Shown: positions 1-5,912 of the stretch, one piece after another | How positions within the stretch are numbered: the stretch's first letter is position 1 | How the letters are laid out: each line of letters starts with the position of its first letter | Assembly (NCBI GenBank): GCA_900753165.1 | Contig: CAADYC010000007.1 | Coordinates: 1-7,339, forward strand | Reading direction: 5' to 3' | DNA: 7,339 bases | Source: Clostridia bacterium | GTDB lineage: Bacteria; Bacillota; Clostridia; TANB77; CAG-508 | The notes under the pieces: model-generated | What the model was told of the DNA's origin: nothing | The model's database searches: none | The model's input: the letters and a program-made list of their open reading frames with translations, nothing else | Program-made: the position numbers and the translations under genes

Positions 1-1276
1 GTTAAAAAATGCTATAGCATATATCTTGAGAAAGAGGAGTAGAACAGTTATTATATTTATTATTTTAACAATAGTTCTTTCATGCTTATACTCATGTTTA
101 AAAATAATGAAATCAACAATCAGCTTAGAAAATAATTTATATAAGTTATCAAATACATCTTTATCAATAACACAAAACAACAATGAGAACTTTAAAACAA
201 ATCAATTTAAAGAAATAGAAAATATAAAAGAGATAAAAGAAACAATTCCCCAATATGATGGACTAGCAAAATCTACAAATATTAAAGCAGTAGAAGGAAT
301 GCAAATGATCGAAAGAGACGATATGCCAGAAGAATTTAGGAATATATTTTTAATAGAAGCCACAAATAATACTGGAAAGGACAATTTATTTAATAGTGGA
401 GTTTTTACTCTTATAAAAGGTAGACATATTGAAAAAGATGACAGAGAAAAAATTATTATACATGAAGAACTCGCACAAAAAAATAATTTAGAATTAAATG
501 ATAAAATTCGTCTTGAACTATTTGATTTAAACAATAATGAAATAAAAACAGAATATGAATATGAGATTATTGGGATTTTTTCTGGAAAAAAACAAGAAAA
601 ATACACAGGAATGACATCAGACTTTAGCGAAAATATGGTATTTATTGATTATGAATCAAGCCAAGTAGCATTAAACAAAGCAGAAAACAATAAAGTTGTA
701 AATAAACTTGAAATATTTTCAGATAGTCCAAAAGATACAAACATAGTATTAAATAAAATTAAAGAAATAAAAATTGATTGGTCAAAATTCAATATTGAAA
801 AAAATGATGATGTATATGAAGAAACTTTAGAATCTGTAGAAGGGATAAAACATATAATAAAGGTTATGACATATTTAATTATGACAGGAGGAATAATAGT
901 TTTATCATTAATATTAATTTTATGGCTAAGGGAAAGAATTTATGAAATAGGAATATTATTGTCAATAGGAATAATTAAAGCAAAAATTATAGCTCAATTT
1001 ATATTTGAGTTAATATTTATATCACTACCATCTATAGTAGCATCTTTATTTTTAGGAAATGTGATATTAAATCAAATAATAGGTGGATTTATCAATTCTG
1101 ATAATTCGACAATAAATATTAATAATCTACTAAAAAATGATAATTTAATATCAAATATTACAATATTTTTACAAAGTTATGGAATATTAATAGCAATTAT
1201 TGTTTTATCAGTTATTATTGCAAGTGCAATGATATTAGTAAAAAAACCAAAAGAAATATTATCAAAGATAAGTTAG
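1..1276 (+). CDS. vex1: Vex1-like ABC transporter permease (FtsX/MacB type), 5' end cut by window edge
   Basis: Membrane subunit of a three-gene ABC exporter, acting in the cytoplasmic membrane with the ATPase at 1286 and the paralogous permease at 1943. An in-frame TTG lies at 26, but the frame is open to base 1 and reads LKNAIAYI before it. This matches the start of the third gene (MIKNAFAYV), so the real start is almost certainly an ATG whose G is base 1, giving about 425 residues. Counting from the TTG, one helix spans about 7-27, a large extracytoplasmic MacB-like domain about 30-275, and three helices lie near 279-300, 322-345 and 383-404. That is the standard FtsX topology. The segment EIGILLSIG (307-315), after helix 2, is the typical cytoplasmic coupling segment. 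Size, order and partners match pneumococcal Vex1. The exported substrate is unknown; the proposed link of Vex to vancomycin tolerance in pneumococcus has been disputed. Confidence 0.85.
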   Translation, partial: LKNAIAYILRKRSRTVIIFIILTIVLSCLYSCLKIMKSTISLENNLYKLSNTSLSITQNNNENFKTNQFKEIENIKEIKETIPQYDGLAKSTNIKAVEGMQMIERDDMPEEFRNIFLIEATNNTGKDNLFNSGVFTLIKGRHIEKDDREKIIIHEELAQKNNLELNDKIRLELFDLNNNEIKTEYEYEIIGIFSGKKQEKYTGMTSDFSENMVFIDYESSQVALNKAENNKVVNKLEIFSDSPKDTNIVLNKIKEIKIDWSKFNIEKNDDVYEETLESVEGIKHIIKVMTYLIMTGGIIVLSLILILWLRERIYEIGILLSIGIIKAKIIAQFIFELIFISLPSIVASLFLGNVILNQIIGGFINSDNSTININNLLKNDNLISNITIFLQSYGILIAIIVLSVIIASAMILVKKPKEILSKIS

Positions 1277-1280
1277 GAGA
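1274..1280 (+). promoter_or_regulatory. Ribosome binding site of the ATPase gene, overlapping the upstream stop codon
   Basis: TAGGAGA contains the TAG stop of the first permease gene (1274-1276) and the Shine-Dalgarno core AGGAG, about 6 bases before the ATG at 1286. Ribosomes that terminate on the first gene are already placed over the next start region. Confidence 0.8.
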
Positions 1281-1285
1281 TTGCA

Positions 1286-1930
1286 ATGGATATATTAGAA
1301 ATAAAAAATGTAACATATAATTATTCAAATTCAAAAGAGAAGATTTTGTCATCAGTAAATCAAAAGTTTGAACTTGGACAATTTTATGCGATAATAGGAA
1401 AATCAGGAGCAGGGAAGTCAACATTACTTTCATTATTAGCAGGACTAGACAAACCACAAAAAGGTCAAATTCTATTCAAAAATGAGGATATAGAGAACAA
1501 AGGGTATAGTAATCATAGAAAAAACAATATAACATTAGTTTTTCAAAATTATAATTTAATTGATTATTTAACACCAATAGAAAATGTTAGATTAGTAAAT
1601 AAAAAGGCATCAGAAGATATTTTGTTAAAATTGGGACTTGATAAAAGTCAGATAAATAGAAATGTAATGAAACTATCTGGTGGTCAACAGCAAAGAGTAG
1701 CCATAGCAAGAGCATTAGCATCAGAAGCACCAATAATTCTAGCTGACGAACCTACAGGGAATCTTGATAGTGACACTGCAGGAGAAATAATAGAAATATT
1801 AAAAAAATTAGCTAAAGAGAGAAATAAATGTGTAATAGTTGTAACACATAGTAAGGAAGTTGCAAATTCTGCTGATATTATTTTAGAATTAAGTAACAAA
1901 AAATTAAGAGAGATAAGTAAAATTAATTAG
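1286..1930 (+). CDS. vex2: Vex2-like ABC transporter ATP-binding protein
   Basis: Cytoplasmic ATPase that drives the flanking permeases. It is a full-length 214-residue ABC domain with every motif intact: Walker A GKSGAGKST (38-46), Q-loop glutamine in VFQ (Q87), signature LSGGQ (130-134), Walker B ILADEP with catalytic E155, D-loop NLD (159-161) and switch histidine H188 in VVTHS. The insert near 86-107 (FQNYNLIDYL, ENVRLVNKKAS) is characteristic of the MacB/LolD-type group and, as I recall it, close to pneumococcal Vex2. The ATG at 1286 lies 9 bases after the preceding stop. Its Shine-Dalgarno AGGAGA begins inside that TAG stop codon, implying translational coupling. The sequence shows nothing abnormal. 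Confidence 0.93.
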   Translation: MDILEIKNVTYNYSNSKEKILSSVNQKFELGQFYAIIGKSGAGKSTLLSLLAGLDKPQKGQILFKNEDIENKGYSNHRKNNITLVFQNYNLIDYLTPIENVRLVNKKASEDILLKLGLDKSQINRNVMKLSGGQQQRVAIARALASEAPIILADEPTGNLDSDTAGEIIEILKKLAKERNKCVIVVTHSKEVANSADIILELSNKKLREISKIN

Positions 1931-1935
1931 GAGGG
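1928..1935 (+). promoter_or_regulatory. Ribosome binding site of the third gene, overlapping the upstream stop codon
   Basis: TAGGAGGG contains the TAG stop of the ATPase gene (1928-1930) and a near-perfect Shine-Dalgarno. Its distance favours the ATG at 1943 over the TTG at 1940. The arrangement repeats that of the previous junction. Confidence 0.85.
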
Positions 1936-1942
1936 TATATTG

Positions 1943-3319
1943 ATGATAAAGAATGCTTTTGCATATGTAACGAGAAAAAGTTTAAAATCAATAATAATAT
2001 TATTAGTTATTATGGCTATGTCAACACTTAGTCTGATTAGCTTGGCAATTAAAGATGCTACTAATAGAGCTTCAGAAGAAACTTTTAAAAATATAACAAA
2101 TAGTTTTTCTATGGAAATAAATAGAAGAGTTAATCTTGGAACCCCTAGAGGTGGAGGAAATATAAAAGGAAAAGACATAAAAAAAATAGCTGAATCTGAA
2201 GATATTTCCTCTTTTGTAAAGAGAATAAATAGTGTAGCTGATTTGGTAGATAATGATATTATAGAAACTAAAAAAACAATTGCAAATCAATCACCAGAAA
2301 GAGCAGAAAATTTTAAAAGAACAGTTATGCTAACAGGAGTTAATGATTCATCAAAAGAAAACAAATTTGTGTCAGGAGCTTACAAATTAATAGAAGGAGA
2401 ACATTTAGAAGAAAATGACAAAAGTAAGATTTTAATACATAAAGACTTAGCTGAAAAAAACAATTTGAAAATTGGAGATAAAATAAAAATTAAGTCCAAT
2501 TTATTTGATGCAGATAATGAAAAAGGAGCAAATGAAACACTAGAAGTAGAAATAAAAGGAATTTTCGATGGCCACAATAAAAGTAGTGTAACTTCTGCAC
2601 AAGAACTTTACGAAAATACATTAATAACAGATTTAGATACAGCTGCAAAAGTTTATGGAAACACAGAAGATACTGCAGTATATCAAGATGCAACATTTTT
2701 TGTAAAAGGTGATAAAAATTTGGATCAAGTCATTAAAAATATTAAAAAACTTGATATAAATTGGAAACAATACAATTTAATTAAAAGTTCAACAAATTAT
2801 CCAGCACTACAGCAATCAATATCTGGTATATATTCAATAGCAAACAAATTATTTGTTGCTTCATTAATATTTGCAGGTATTACAGTTTCATTATTATTAC
2901 TTTTATGGATGAATGCTAGAAAAAAAGAAATAGCAATTTTTCTATCATTAGGAATATCAAAATTGAAAATTTTTGGACAATTTGTTATTGAGCTAGTATT
3001 TATATCTATTCCTGCATATATAGGATCATATTTTTTAGCTGTTTATACAGGAAACATTATAGGAAATAATATATTAAATAAAGTTACTGGAAATATAACA
3101 AAACAAATAGCAAAGCAATCGTCATCTAGTGGACTTGGTGGAGGAGCAGAAGTAGACGGCTTTAATAAAACTCTAACAAGCTTAGATATTAATATATTAC
3201 CAAAATCAATAATATATGTAATTTTATTTATGTCTTTGGTACTTATAATATCTTTAGTGTTATCATCTATAAGTAGTTTAAAAAAGAACCCAAAGGAATT
3301 GTTAATTGATACAAAGTAG
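1943..3319 (+). CDS. vex3: Vex3-like ABC transporter permease (FtsX/MacB type)
   Basis: Second permease of the exporter, 458 residues from the ATG at 1943. I prefer this to the TTG at 1940, because AGGAGGG (1929-1935) sits 7 bases before the ATG but only 4 before the TTG. Helix 1 spans about 16-36, the extracytoplasmic domain about 37-300, and helices 2-4 lie near 302-323, 345-368 and 421-443. The stretches TFKNITNSFSMEINRRVN (48-64), GTPRGGGNIKG (66-76), NEKGANETLEVEIKGIFDGH and SGLGGGAEVDGF (396-407) agree closely with the pneumococcal Vex3 sequence as I remember it and are the strongest identification in the operon. It is paralogous to the first permease: compare HEELAQKNNLELNDKI there with HKDLAEKNNLKIGDKI here. 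The glycine-rich loop at 398-401 between helices 3 and 4 is conserved in Vex3 but of unknown role. In pneumococcus, pep27 and vncRS follow; neither is present here. Confidence 0.92.
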   Translation: MIKNAFAYVTRKSLKSIIILLVIMAMSTLSLISLAIKDATNRASEETFKNITNSFSMEINRRVNLGTPRGGGNIKGKDIKKIAESEDISSFVKRINSVADLVDNDIIETKKTIANQSPERAENFKRTVMLTGVNDSSKENKFVSGAYKLIEGEHLEENDKSKILIHKDLAEKNNLKIGDKIKIKSNLFDADNEKGANETLEVEIKGIFDGHNKSSVTSAQELYENTLITDLDTAAKVYGNTEDTAVYQDATFFVKGDKNLDQVIKNIKKLDINWKQYNLIKSSTNYPALQQSISGIYSIANKLFVASLIFAGITVSLLLLLWMNARKKEIAIFLSLGISKLKIFGQFVIELVFISIPAYIGSYFLAVYTGNIIGNNILNKVTGNITKQIAKQSSSSGLGGGAEVDGFNKTLTSLDINILPKSIIYVILFMSLVLIISLVLSSISSLKKNPKELLIDTK

Positions 3320-3423
3320 ATGACATAGTTTGCTAACTAGGGTAGTTATGCGATAGAAAAGAATAACTTTGATGCCACGACAGTTTTTTCAAAAATATAA
3401 AAATAAATAATTTAAAAAAAGTA

Positions 3424-3452
3424 TAGACAAATATTTATCCTTGTTATAAAAT
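3424..3452 (+). promoter_or_regulatory. Possible sigma-A type promoter for the RhuM-like gene
   Basis: TAGACA (3424-3429), a 17-base spacer and TAAAAT (3447-3452) give a reasonable -35/-10 pair about 90 bases before the ATG at 3545. The rest of 3320-3544 is AT-rich and holds no ORF. It contains only a weak 6-base inverted repeat, AGTTAT/ATAACT (3344-3349 and 3363-3368), which is not followed directly by a T-run. In DNA this AT-rich such matches occur by chance. Confidence 0.35.
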
Positions 3453-3544
3453 ATATTCAATAGTTCAAAAATACTAGAAAGTTAAAACTTATAATTACCA
3501 ATAGATATACTAAGAACTAAATTTTATATAAGTGATGTGTTCTT

Positions 3545-4144
3545 ATGGACGAAAAAAGAAATGAAATTATTTTATTTGAAAACCAAGGAATAAAATTAGA
3601 AGTAAACTTAAAAGATGAAACTGTGTGGCTTACACAAGAGCAAATGTCAAAATTGTTTGGAAAGGCAAAATCTACTATTAATGAGCATATTAAAAATGTA
3701 TATAAAGAAGGTTAATTAATAGAAAAAGAAACTATGACTAAATTCGGAAATTCCGAATTTGCTGATAAACCAACTAATTATTATAATCTAGATATGATAA
3801 TTTCTGTTGGGTATCATGTAAAATCACAAAATGGTATTTTATTTAGAAAATGGGCTACTAGTGTATTAAAAGATTACATGCTAAAAGGTTATGCAGTAAA
3901 TCAAAAAAGATTAGAATATTTGGAAAAAACTATAAAATTAATAGATATTGCTAATCGTATTGATGAAAGACTAGAAGGAAATGATGCAAAAGAAATATTA
4001 AAAGTAATTGGAGGATATTCAAAAGCATTAGACTTATTAGATGATTATGATCATAGAACTTTAAAGAAAATTGAAGGAAATATAGATGATAGAAAAATTG
4101 AATACAAGGAATGCATAAATATAATAATGAAAATGAAGATTTAA
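3545..4144 (+). pseudogene. RhuM-family protein, interrupted by an in-frame stop and 3'-truncated
   Basis: Remnant of a Virulence_RhuM (PF13310) family gene, named after Salmonella rhuM; the family is common in mobile and accessory DNA. From the ATG at 3545, codons 1-56 encode a helix-turn-helix-like N-terminus with the hallmark VWLTQEQMSKLFGKAKSTI and NEHIKNVYKEG. Codon 57 (3713-3715) is TAA where the family usually has a glutamate codon (EGEL), so a GAA-to-TAA change is likely. The same frame continues past it, with TNYYNLDMIISVGYHVKSQ and ILFRKWATSVLKDYM, both characteristic of RhuM, and DLLDDYDHRTLKK, ending at TAA 4142-4144. The usual Fic/Doc-like C-terminal part (roughly 130 residues) is missing. 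An ATG at 3734 could start a 136-residue fragment, but no good ribosome binding site precedes it. A sequencing error at 3713 would explain the stop but not the lost C-terminus. Confidence 0.85.
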
Positions 4145-4590
4145 CTAAAAAAGGTATAAAACAGGCTGAAGAATTAAGAGAAAAAATAAAAACAATTGAT
4201 TATGATATTATAATTTGTTCTCCTTTAATTAGAGCAAAGCATACAGCTAAAATTATAAATGTTAAAGAAAAAGAAATACTTATTGATAATAGATTAGAAG
4301 AAAGAAATCCCGGTAGTTTATCTGGACAATCTCTAGATGTAACAAATAGAGACGAATACTGGAACTATTATACTGAAATACAATATGGAACAAGTGAAAA
4401 TATACAAGAATTCTTTAAAAGAATATATAACTTTTTAGATGAATTAAAAATAAAAGACTATAAAAATGTTCTAGTAGTAGCTTACAGTGGAGTATCAAAA
4501 GCATTTGATGGTTATTTTGAAGGTATAAAAAATGGTTTGTTCTTAGATAGAGGATTAAAAAATTGTGAAATAAAAAAATATGAATTCTAA
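4111..4590 (+). pseudogene. Histidine phosphatase (phosphoglycerate-mutase-like) fragment lacking the RHG motif
   Basis: A 159-codon frame with clear histidine-phosphatase superfamily features: DLTKKGIKQAEELREKI (10-26), CSPLIRAKHTAKII (36-49) with the conserved arginine R41, and RLEERNPGSLSGQ (61-73) with an acidic residue at the usual place. Two essential elements are gone. The N-terminal strand with the nucleophile motif RHG is absent, because the frame opens inside the tail of the RhuM remnant. The second catalytic histidine, normally in VVAH, is Y125 (codon TAC at 4483-4485) in VLVVAYSGVSKAF. A CAC-to-TAC transition would explain this. The ATG at 4111 has no usable Shine-Dalgarno: AAGGA abuts it directly. 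I read this as a 5'-truncated, catalytically dead gene. A non-catalytic role for an expressed fragment cannot be excluded but is unsupported. Confidence 0.8.
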
Positions 4591-5038
4591 AAAATCAGTA
4601 GAGTAGGGGGATATTACTATTTTTGATGCTGTAGATTTATATTTAATATAAATATTTATAGTAAAATATGCAGAAAAATTTTGTGCAAAGTTTATACAAC
4701 ATAAAATTTATTTAAGATTTACAATTAAAAATTTTTAAAATTAAAAATAAAATTTTAAAAATTATAAATTAAAGATTTTAAATTTATAGAATTTTTTAAA
4801 ACGAACATTTGTTAATTACGAATTTTAATGTTTGATTTTTAATTTATATGTATTTTAATTATTATAATTTAAACTTGTGAAAATCAATTTTAAGCCATTT
4901 ACAATATTGCAATATTAAATTATTCATCTAAACATTAAATTTGGATTTATTTAAGTTGTTTATGAAAATTTTAGTTATATATATGCAAGTTCTATAATTA
5001 CATGCAGATGCTAAAGTAATCTCTAAAAAGCCTAAAAT
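4591..5038 (+). other. Extremely AT-rich intergenic stretch without a recognisable gene
   Basis: No ORF with protein-like features was found on either strand. The stretch holds long A/T tracts (about 4730-4860) and two near-perfect palindromes: TTTATATTTAATATAAA (4636-4652) and AATATTGCAATATT (4903-4916). It also carries the first copy of an 18-base repeat (4879-4896). Palindromes of A and T are expected by chance at this composition; the second, with a central GC, is the less trivial one. The stretch is probably decayed DNA following the phosphatase fragment. Confidence 0.6.
4879..4896 (+). repeat. Direct repeat, copy 1 (18 bases), degenerate terminator 3' half
   Basis: GAAAATCAATTTTAAGCC here recurs exactly at 5049-5066, inside the intrinsic terminator. 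Here the upstream arm needed for the outer stem is lost (ACTTG instead of GGCTT), and the sequence after it reads ATTTAC rather than a T-run. It looks like a decayed second copy of the terminator. Confidence 0.75.
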
Positions 5039-5078
5039 AACGGCTTACGAAAATCAATTTTAAGCCGTTTTTATTTTT
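5039..5078 (+). terminator. Intrinsic terminator with no gene directly upstream
   Basis: AACGGCTTA (5039-5047) pairs perfectly with TAAGCCGTT (5061-5069) around a 13-base loop, and TTTATTTTT follows. The loop can form an inner AAAAT/ATTTT pairing. An A-rich run before the stem gives it some capacity in the other direction. The nearest upstream coding remnant ends at 4590, about 450 bases away. It therefore ends either an unrecognised non-coding transcript or a gene that has been lost. Confidence 0.8.
5049..5066 (+). repeat. Direct repeat, copy 2 (18 bases), within the terminator
   Basis: Exact copy of the sequence at 4879-4896. It supplies the loop, the inner AAAAT/ATTTT pairing and part of the 3' arm of the terminator at 5039-5078. 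Confidence 0.75.
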
Positions 5079-5289
5079 AAGTCTTATAGTTTGTTGCTGG
5101 AAAAATACGGCAAATATAGAGAAATAGGCATTTTGAAGATTTTTGGAAAATTTATATAAAATACAATATGAAATAAAAATTATTAAGTAATAAAATTAAA
5201 TTTTAAATAGAAAAATTATTTAGATGTAAAATTTATAAGGATAAATTATAAAACTGATTTAAAATTGATTTTAGAAATAAATATCTGGG

Positions 5290-5483
5290 ACTAGACTAAC
5301 ATTATTACAAGGAATAAATTATAAAGTAATAATGTTAGTCAAACGATAGCTAATAAATAGCTAGTAAAGCTGTTAAGTCTAGTGGTTACAAAAACTTTGT
5401 GGGTAGGACCTTGATAAGGGTTCTATTATTTTACTCCTATCTCTTATTGCACAAAACTTTGATAATATAAACTAAATGTAACC
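5290..5483 (+). ncRNA. Candidate structured RNA, family not recognised
   Basis: A dense set of inverted repeats forms a coherent fold on the + strand. P1: ACTAGAC (5290-5296) with GTCTAGT (5377-5383). Inside it, P2: TAACATTATTAC (5297-5308) with GTAATAATGTTA (5326-5337), 12 perfect pairs that extend outward by GAC/GTC if P1 is open. Also inside it, P3: TAGCTA (5347-5352) with TAGCTA (5358-5363), loop ATAAA. Abutting P1, P4: GGTTACA (5384-5390) with TGTAACC (5477-5483). Inside P4, TTTGTG (5396-5401) pairs with CACAAA (5450-5455), and P5 TAGGACCTT (5404-5412) pairs with AGGGTTCTA (5417-5425) around a GATA loop. A competing stem, GGTAGGA (5402-5408) with TCCTATC (5435-5441), excludes P5. The segment has more G and C than its flanks and no ORF. 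It matches no riboswitch, 6S, SRP, tmRNA or RNase P motif that I can recall. It may be a free small RNA or the leader of the small ORF at 5623. Confidence 0.5.
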
Positions 5484-5556
5484 TCTTTTCATGTCTAATA
5501 GGATACATATATTATTCAAAATAAAAAATGTAGTTATTGAAATAATATCTAACAAT

Positions 5557-5588
5557 AAGTTAATTTTAAAAATTAGCTTTATTTTTTT
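5557..5588 (+). terminator. AT-rich terminator-like hairpin in front of the small ORF
   Basis: AAGTTAATT (5557-5565) pairs with AATTAGCTT (5571-5579), with one G-U pair and loop TTAAA, and is followed by TATTTTTTT (5580-5588). Strand, T-run and position fit a weak intrinsic terminator. It lies about 75 bases after the structured segment and 19 bases before the small ORF's Shine-Dalgarno. It could mark the 3' end of a small RNA or act as an attenuator. The low GC of the stem keeps confidence moderate. Confidence 0.5.
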
Positions 5589-5606
5589 GCCTTCAAAATA
5601 AAAAAA

Positions 5607-5614
5607 TAGGAGGT
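5607..5614 (+). promoter_or_regulatory. Strong ribosome binding site of the small ORF
   Basis: TAGGAGGT is a near-perfect Shine-Dalgarno, 8 bases before the ATG at 5623. It is the main reason to treat this short frame as a real gene. Confidence 0.8.
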
Positions 5615-5622
5615 AATTTTAA

Positions 5623-5818
5623 ATGAATAAATCAATATATGATTTTAAAAGAAAGTATGCAGTACAAGATGAATTATTAAACGAAGGAGCTTTGGATGGA
5701 TTAGATAGAAGATTTTAAAAATATTTTAGATAAATGTAGTCCCGAACAACAAAAATTGATATATGAAATTTCCGAGTTAGTTAGTAAGACTAAATTTGAA
5801 AGTGTGAAAACAAATTAA
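5623..5818 (+). pseudogene. Small hypothetical protein gene, frameshifted
   Basis: The ATG at 5623 follows a perfect ribosome binding site. The frame reads MNKSIYDFKRKYAVQDELLN and on to LDRRF, ending after 31 codons at TAA 5716-5718. The +1 frame continues at once with protein-like sequence: EDFKNILDKCSPEQQ, then KLIYEISELVSKTKFESVKTN, ending at TAA 5816-5818. One extra base near 5707 would restore a charged, mainly helical, soluble protein of about 64 residues. The stop context is TTT TAA A (5713-5719), where a P-site slip from UUU to UUU would also enter the +1 frame, so recoding is possible though less likely than mutation. I do not recognise the family. There is no signal peptide or membrane segment. 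Its neighbours are the structured RNA upstream and the membrane protein gene starting 94 bases downstream. Confidence 0.6.
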
Positions 5819-5871
5819 CAATGTTTATTAAAAATATTAATAATAATATAGCATTTCTTTTTGTAATATAG

Positions 5872-5877
5872 TATAAT
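5872..5877 (+). promoter_or_regulatory. Possible -10 element for the MFS-like gene
   Basis: Consensus TATAAT lies 35 bases before the ATG at 5913, leaving room for a short leader. No good -35 is seen at the right distance, although the preceding region is T-rich (TTTCTTTTTG). A second TATAAT occurs at 5892-5897 but lies too close to the ribosome binding site. Confidence 0.3.
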
Positions 5878-5912
5878 TTTAAAAGTTATATTATAATAGA
5901 AGGAAGAAAATT

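Noticed and set aside
202..606. Minus-strand open frames within the permease and ATPase genes (also 1215-1457, 1684-1899, 1927-2178, 2072-2290, 2380-2577, 2490-2696, 6049-6252).
   Set aside because: They overlap well-supported + strand genes, have low-complexity S/F/L/I-rich translations typical of antisense A/T-rich codons, and lack ribosome binding sites.
3344..3368. Inverted repeat AGTTAT/ATAACT after vex3 as a terminator for the operon.
   Set aside because: The stem is only six A/T-rich pairs with a 13-base loop, and the T-run (about 3384) is not adjacent. No convincing terminator for the operon is visible.
4636..4652. Palindrome TTTATATTTAATATAAA as an operator or origin element.
   Set aside because: Composed only of A and T in a nearly all-A/T stretch; such palindromes are expected by chance.
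4903..4916. Perfect palindrome AATATTGCAATATT as a regulator binding site.
   Set aside because: It is single-copy in the window and not placed near a promoter or gene start, so no role can be supported.
5091..5159. Short frame reading LLLEKYGKYREIGILKIFGKFI, resembling the EIGIL segment of FtsX-type permeases.
   Set aside because: Only about 22 codons, no start or ribosome binding site, lies just after a terminator, and nothing around it continues the similarity. It could be a tiny permease remnant, but chance is as likely.
5384..5425. T-box leader, tRNA or T-arm-like sequence (GGGTTCTA, TAGGACC).
   Set aside because: The T-box GGGTGGNACCGCG motif is absent, no cloverleaf or acceptor stem can be drawn, and the GGTTC-like bases are explained by the P5 hairpin.
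4591..5622. CRISPR array or tandem-repeat antitoxin RNA in the long gene-free region.
   Set aside because: Only one 18-base repeat pair is present, 170 bases apart, with no regular spacing and no cas or toxin-like gene nearby.
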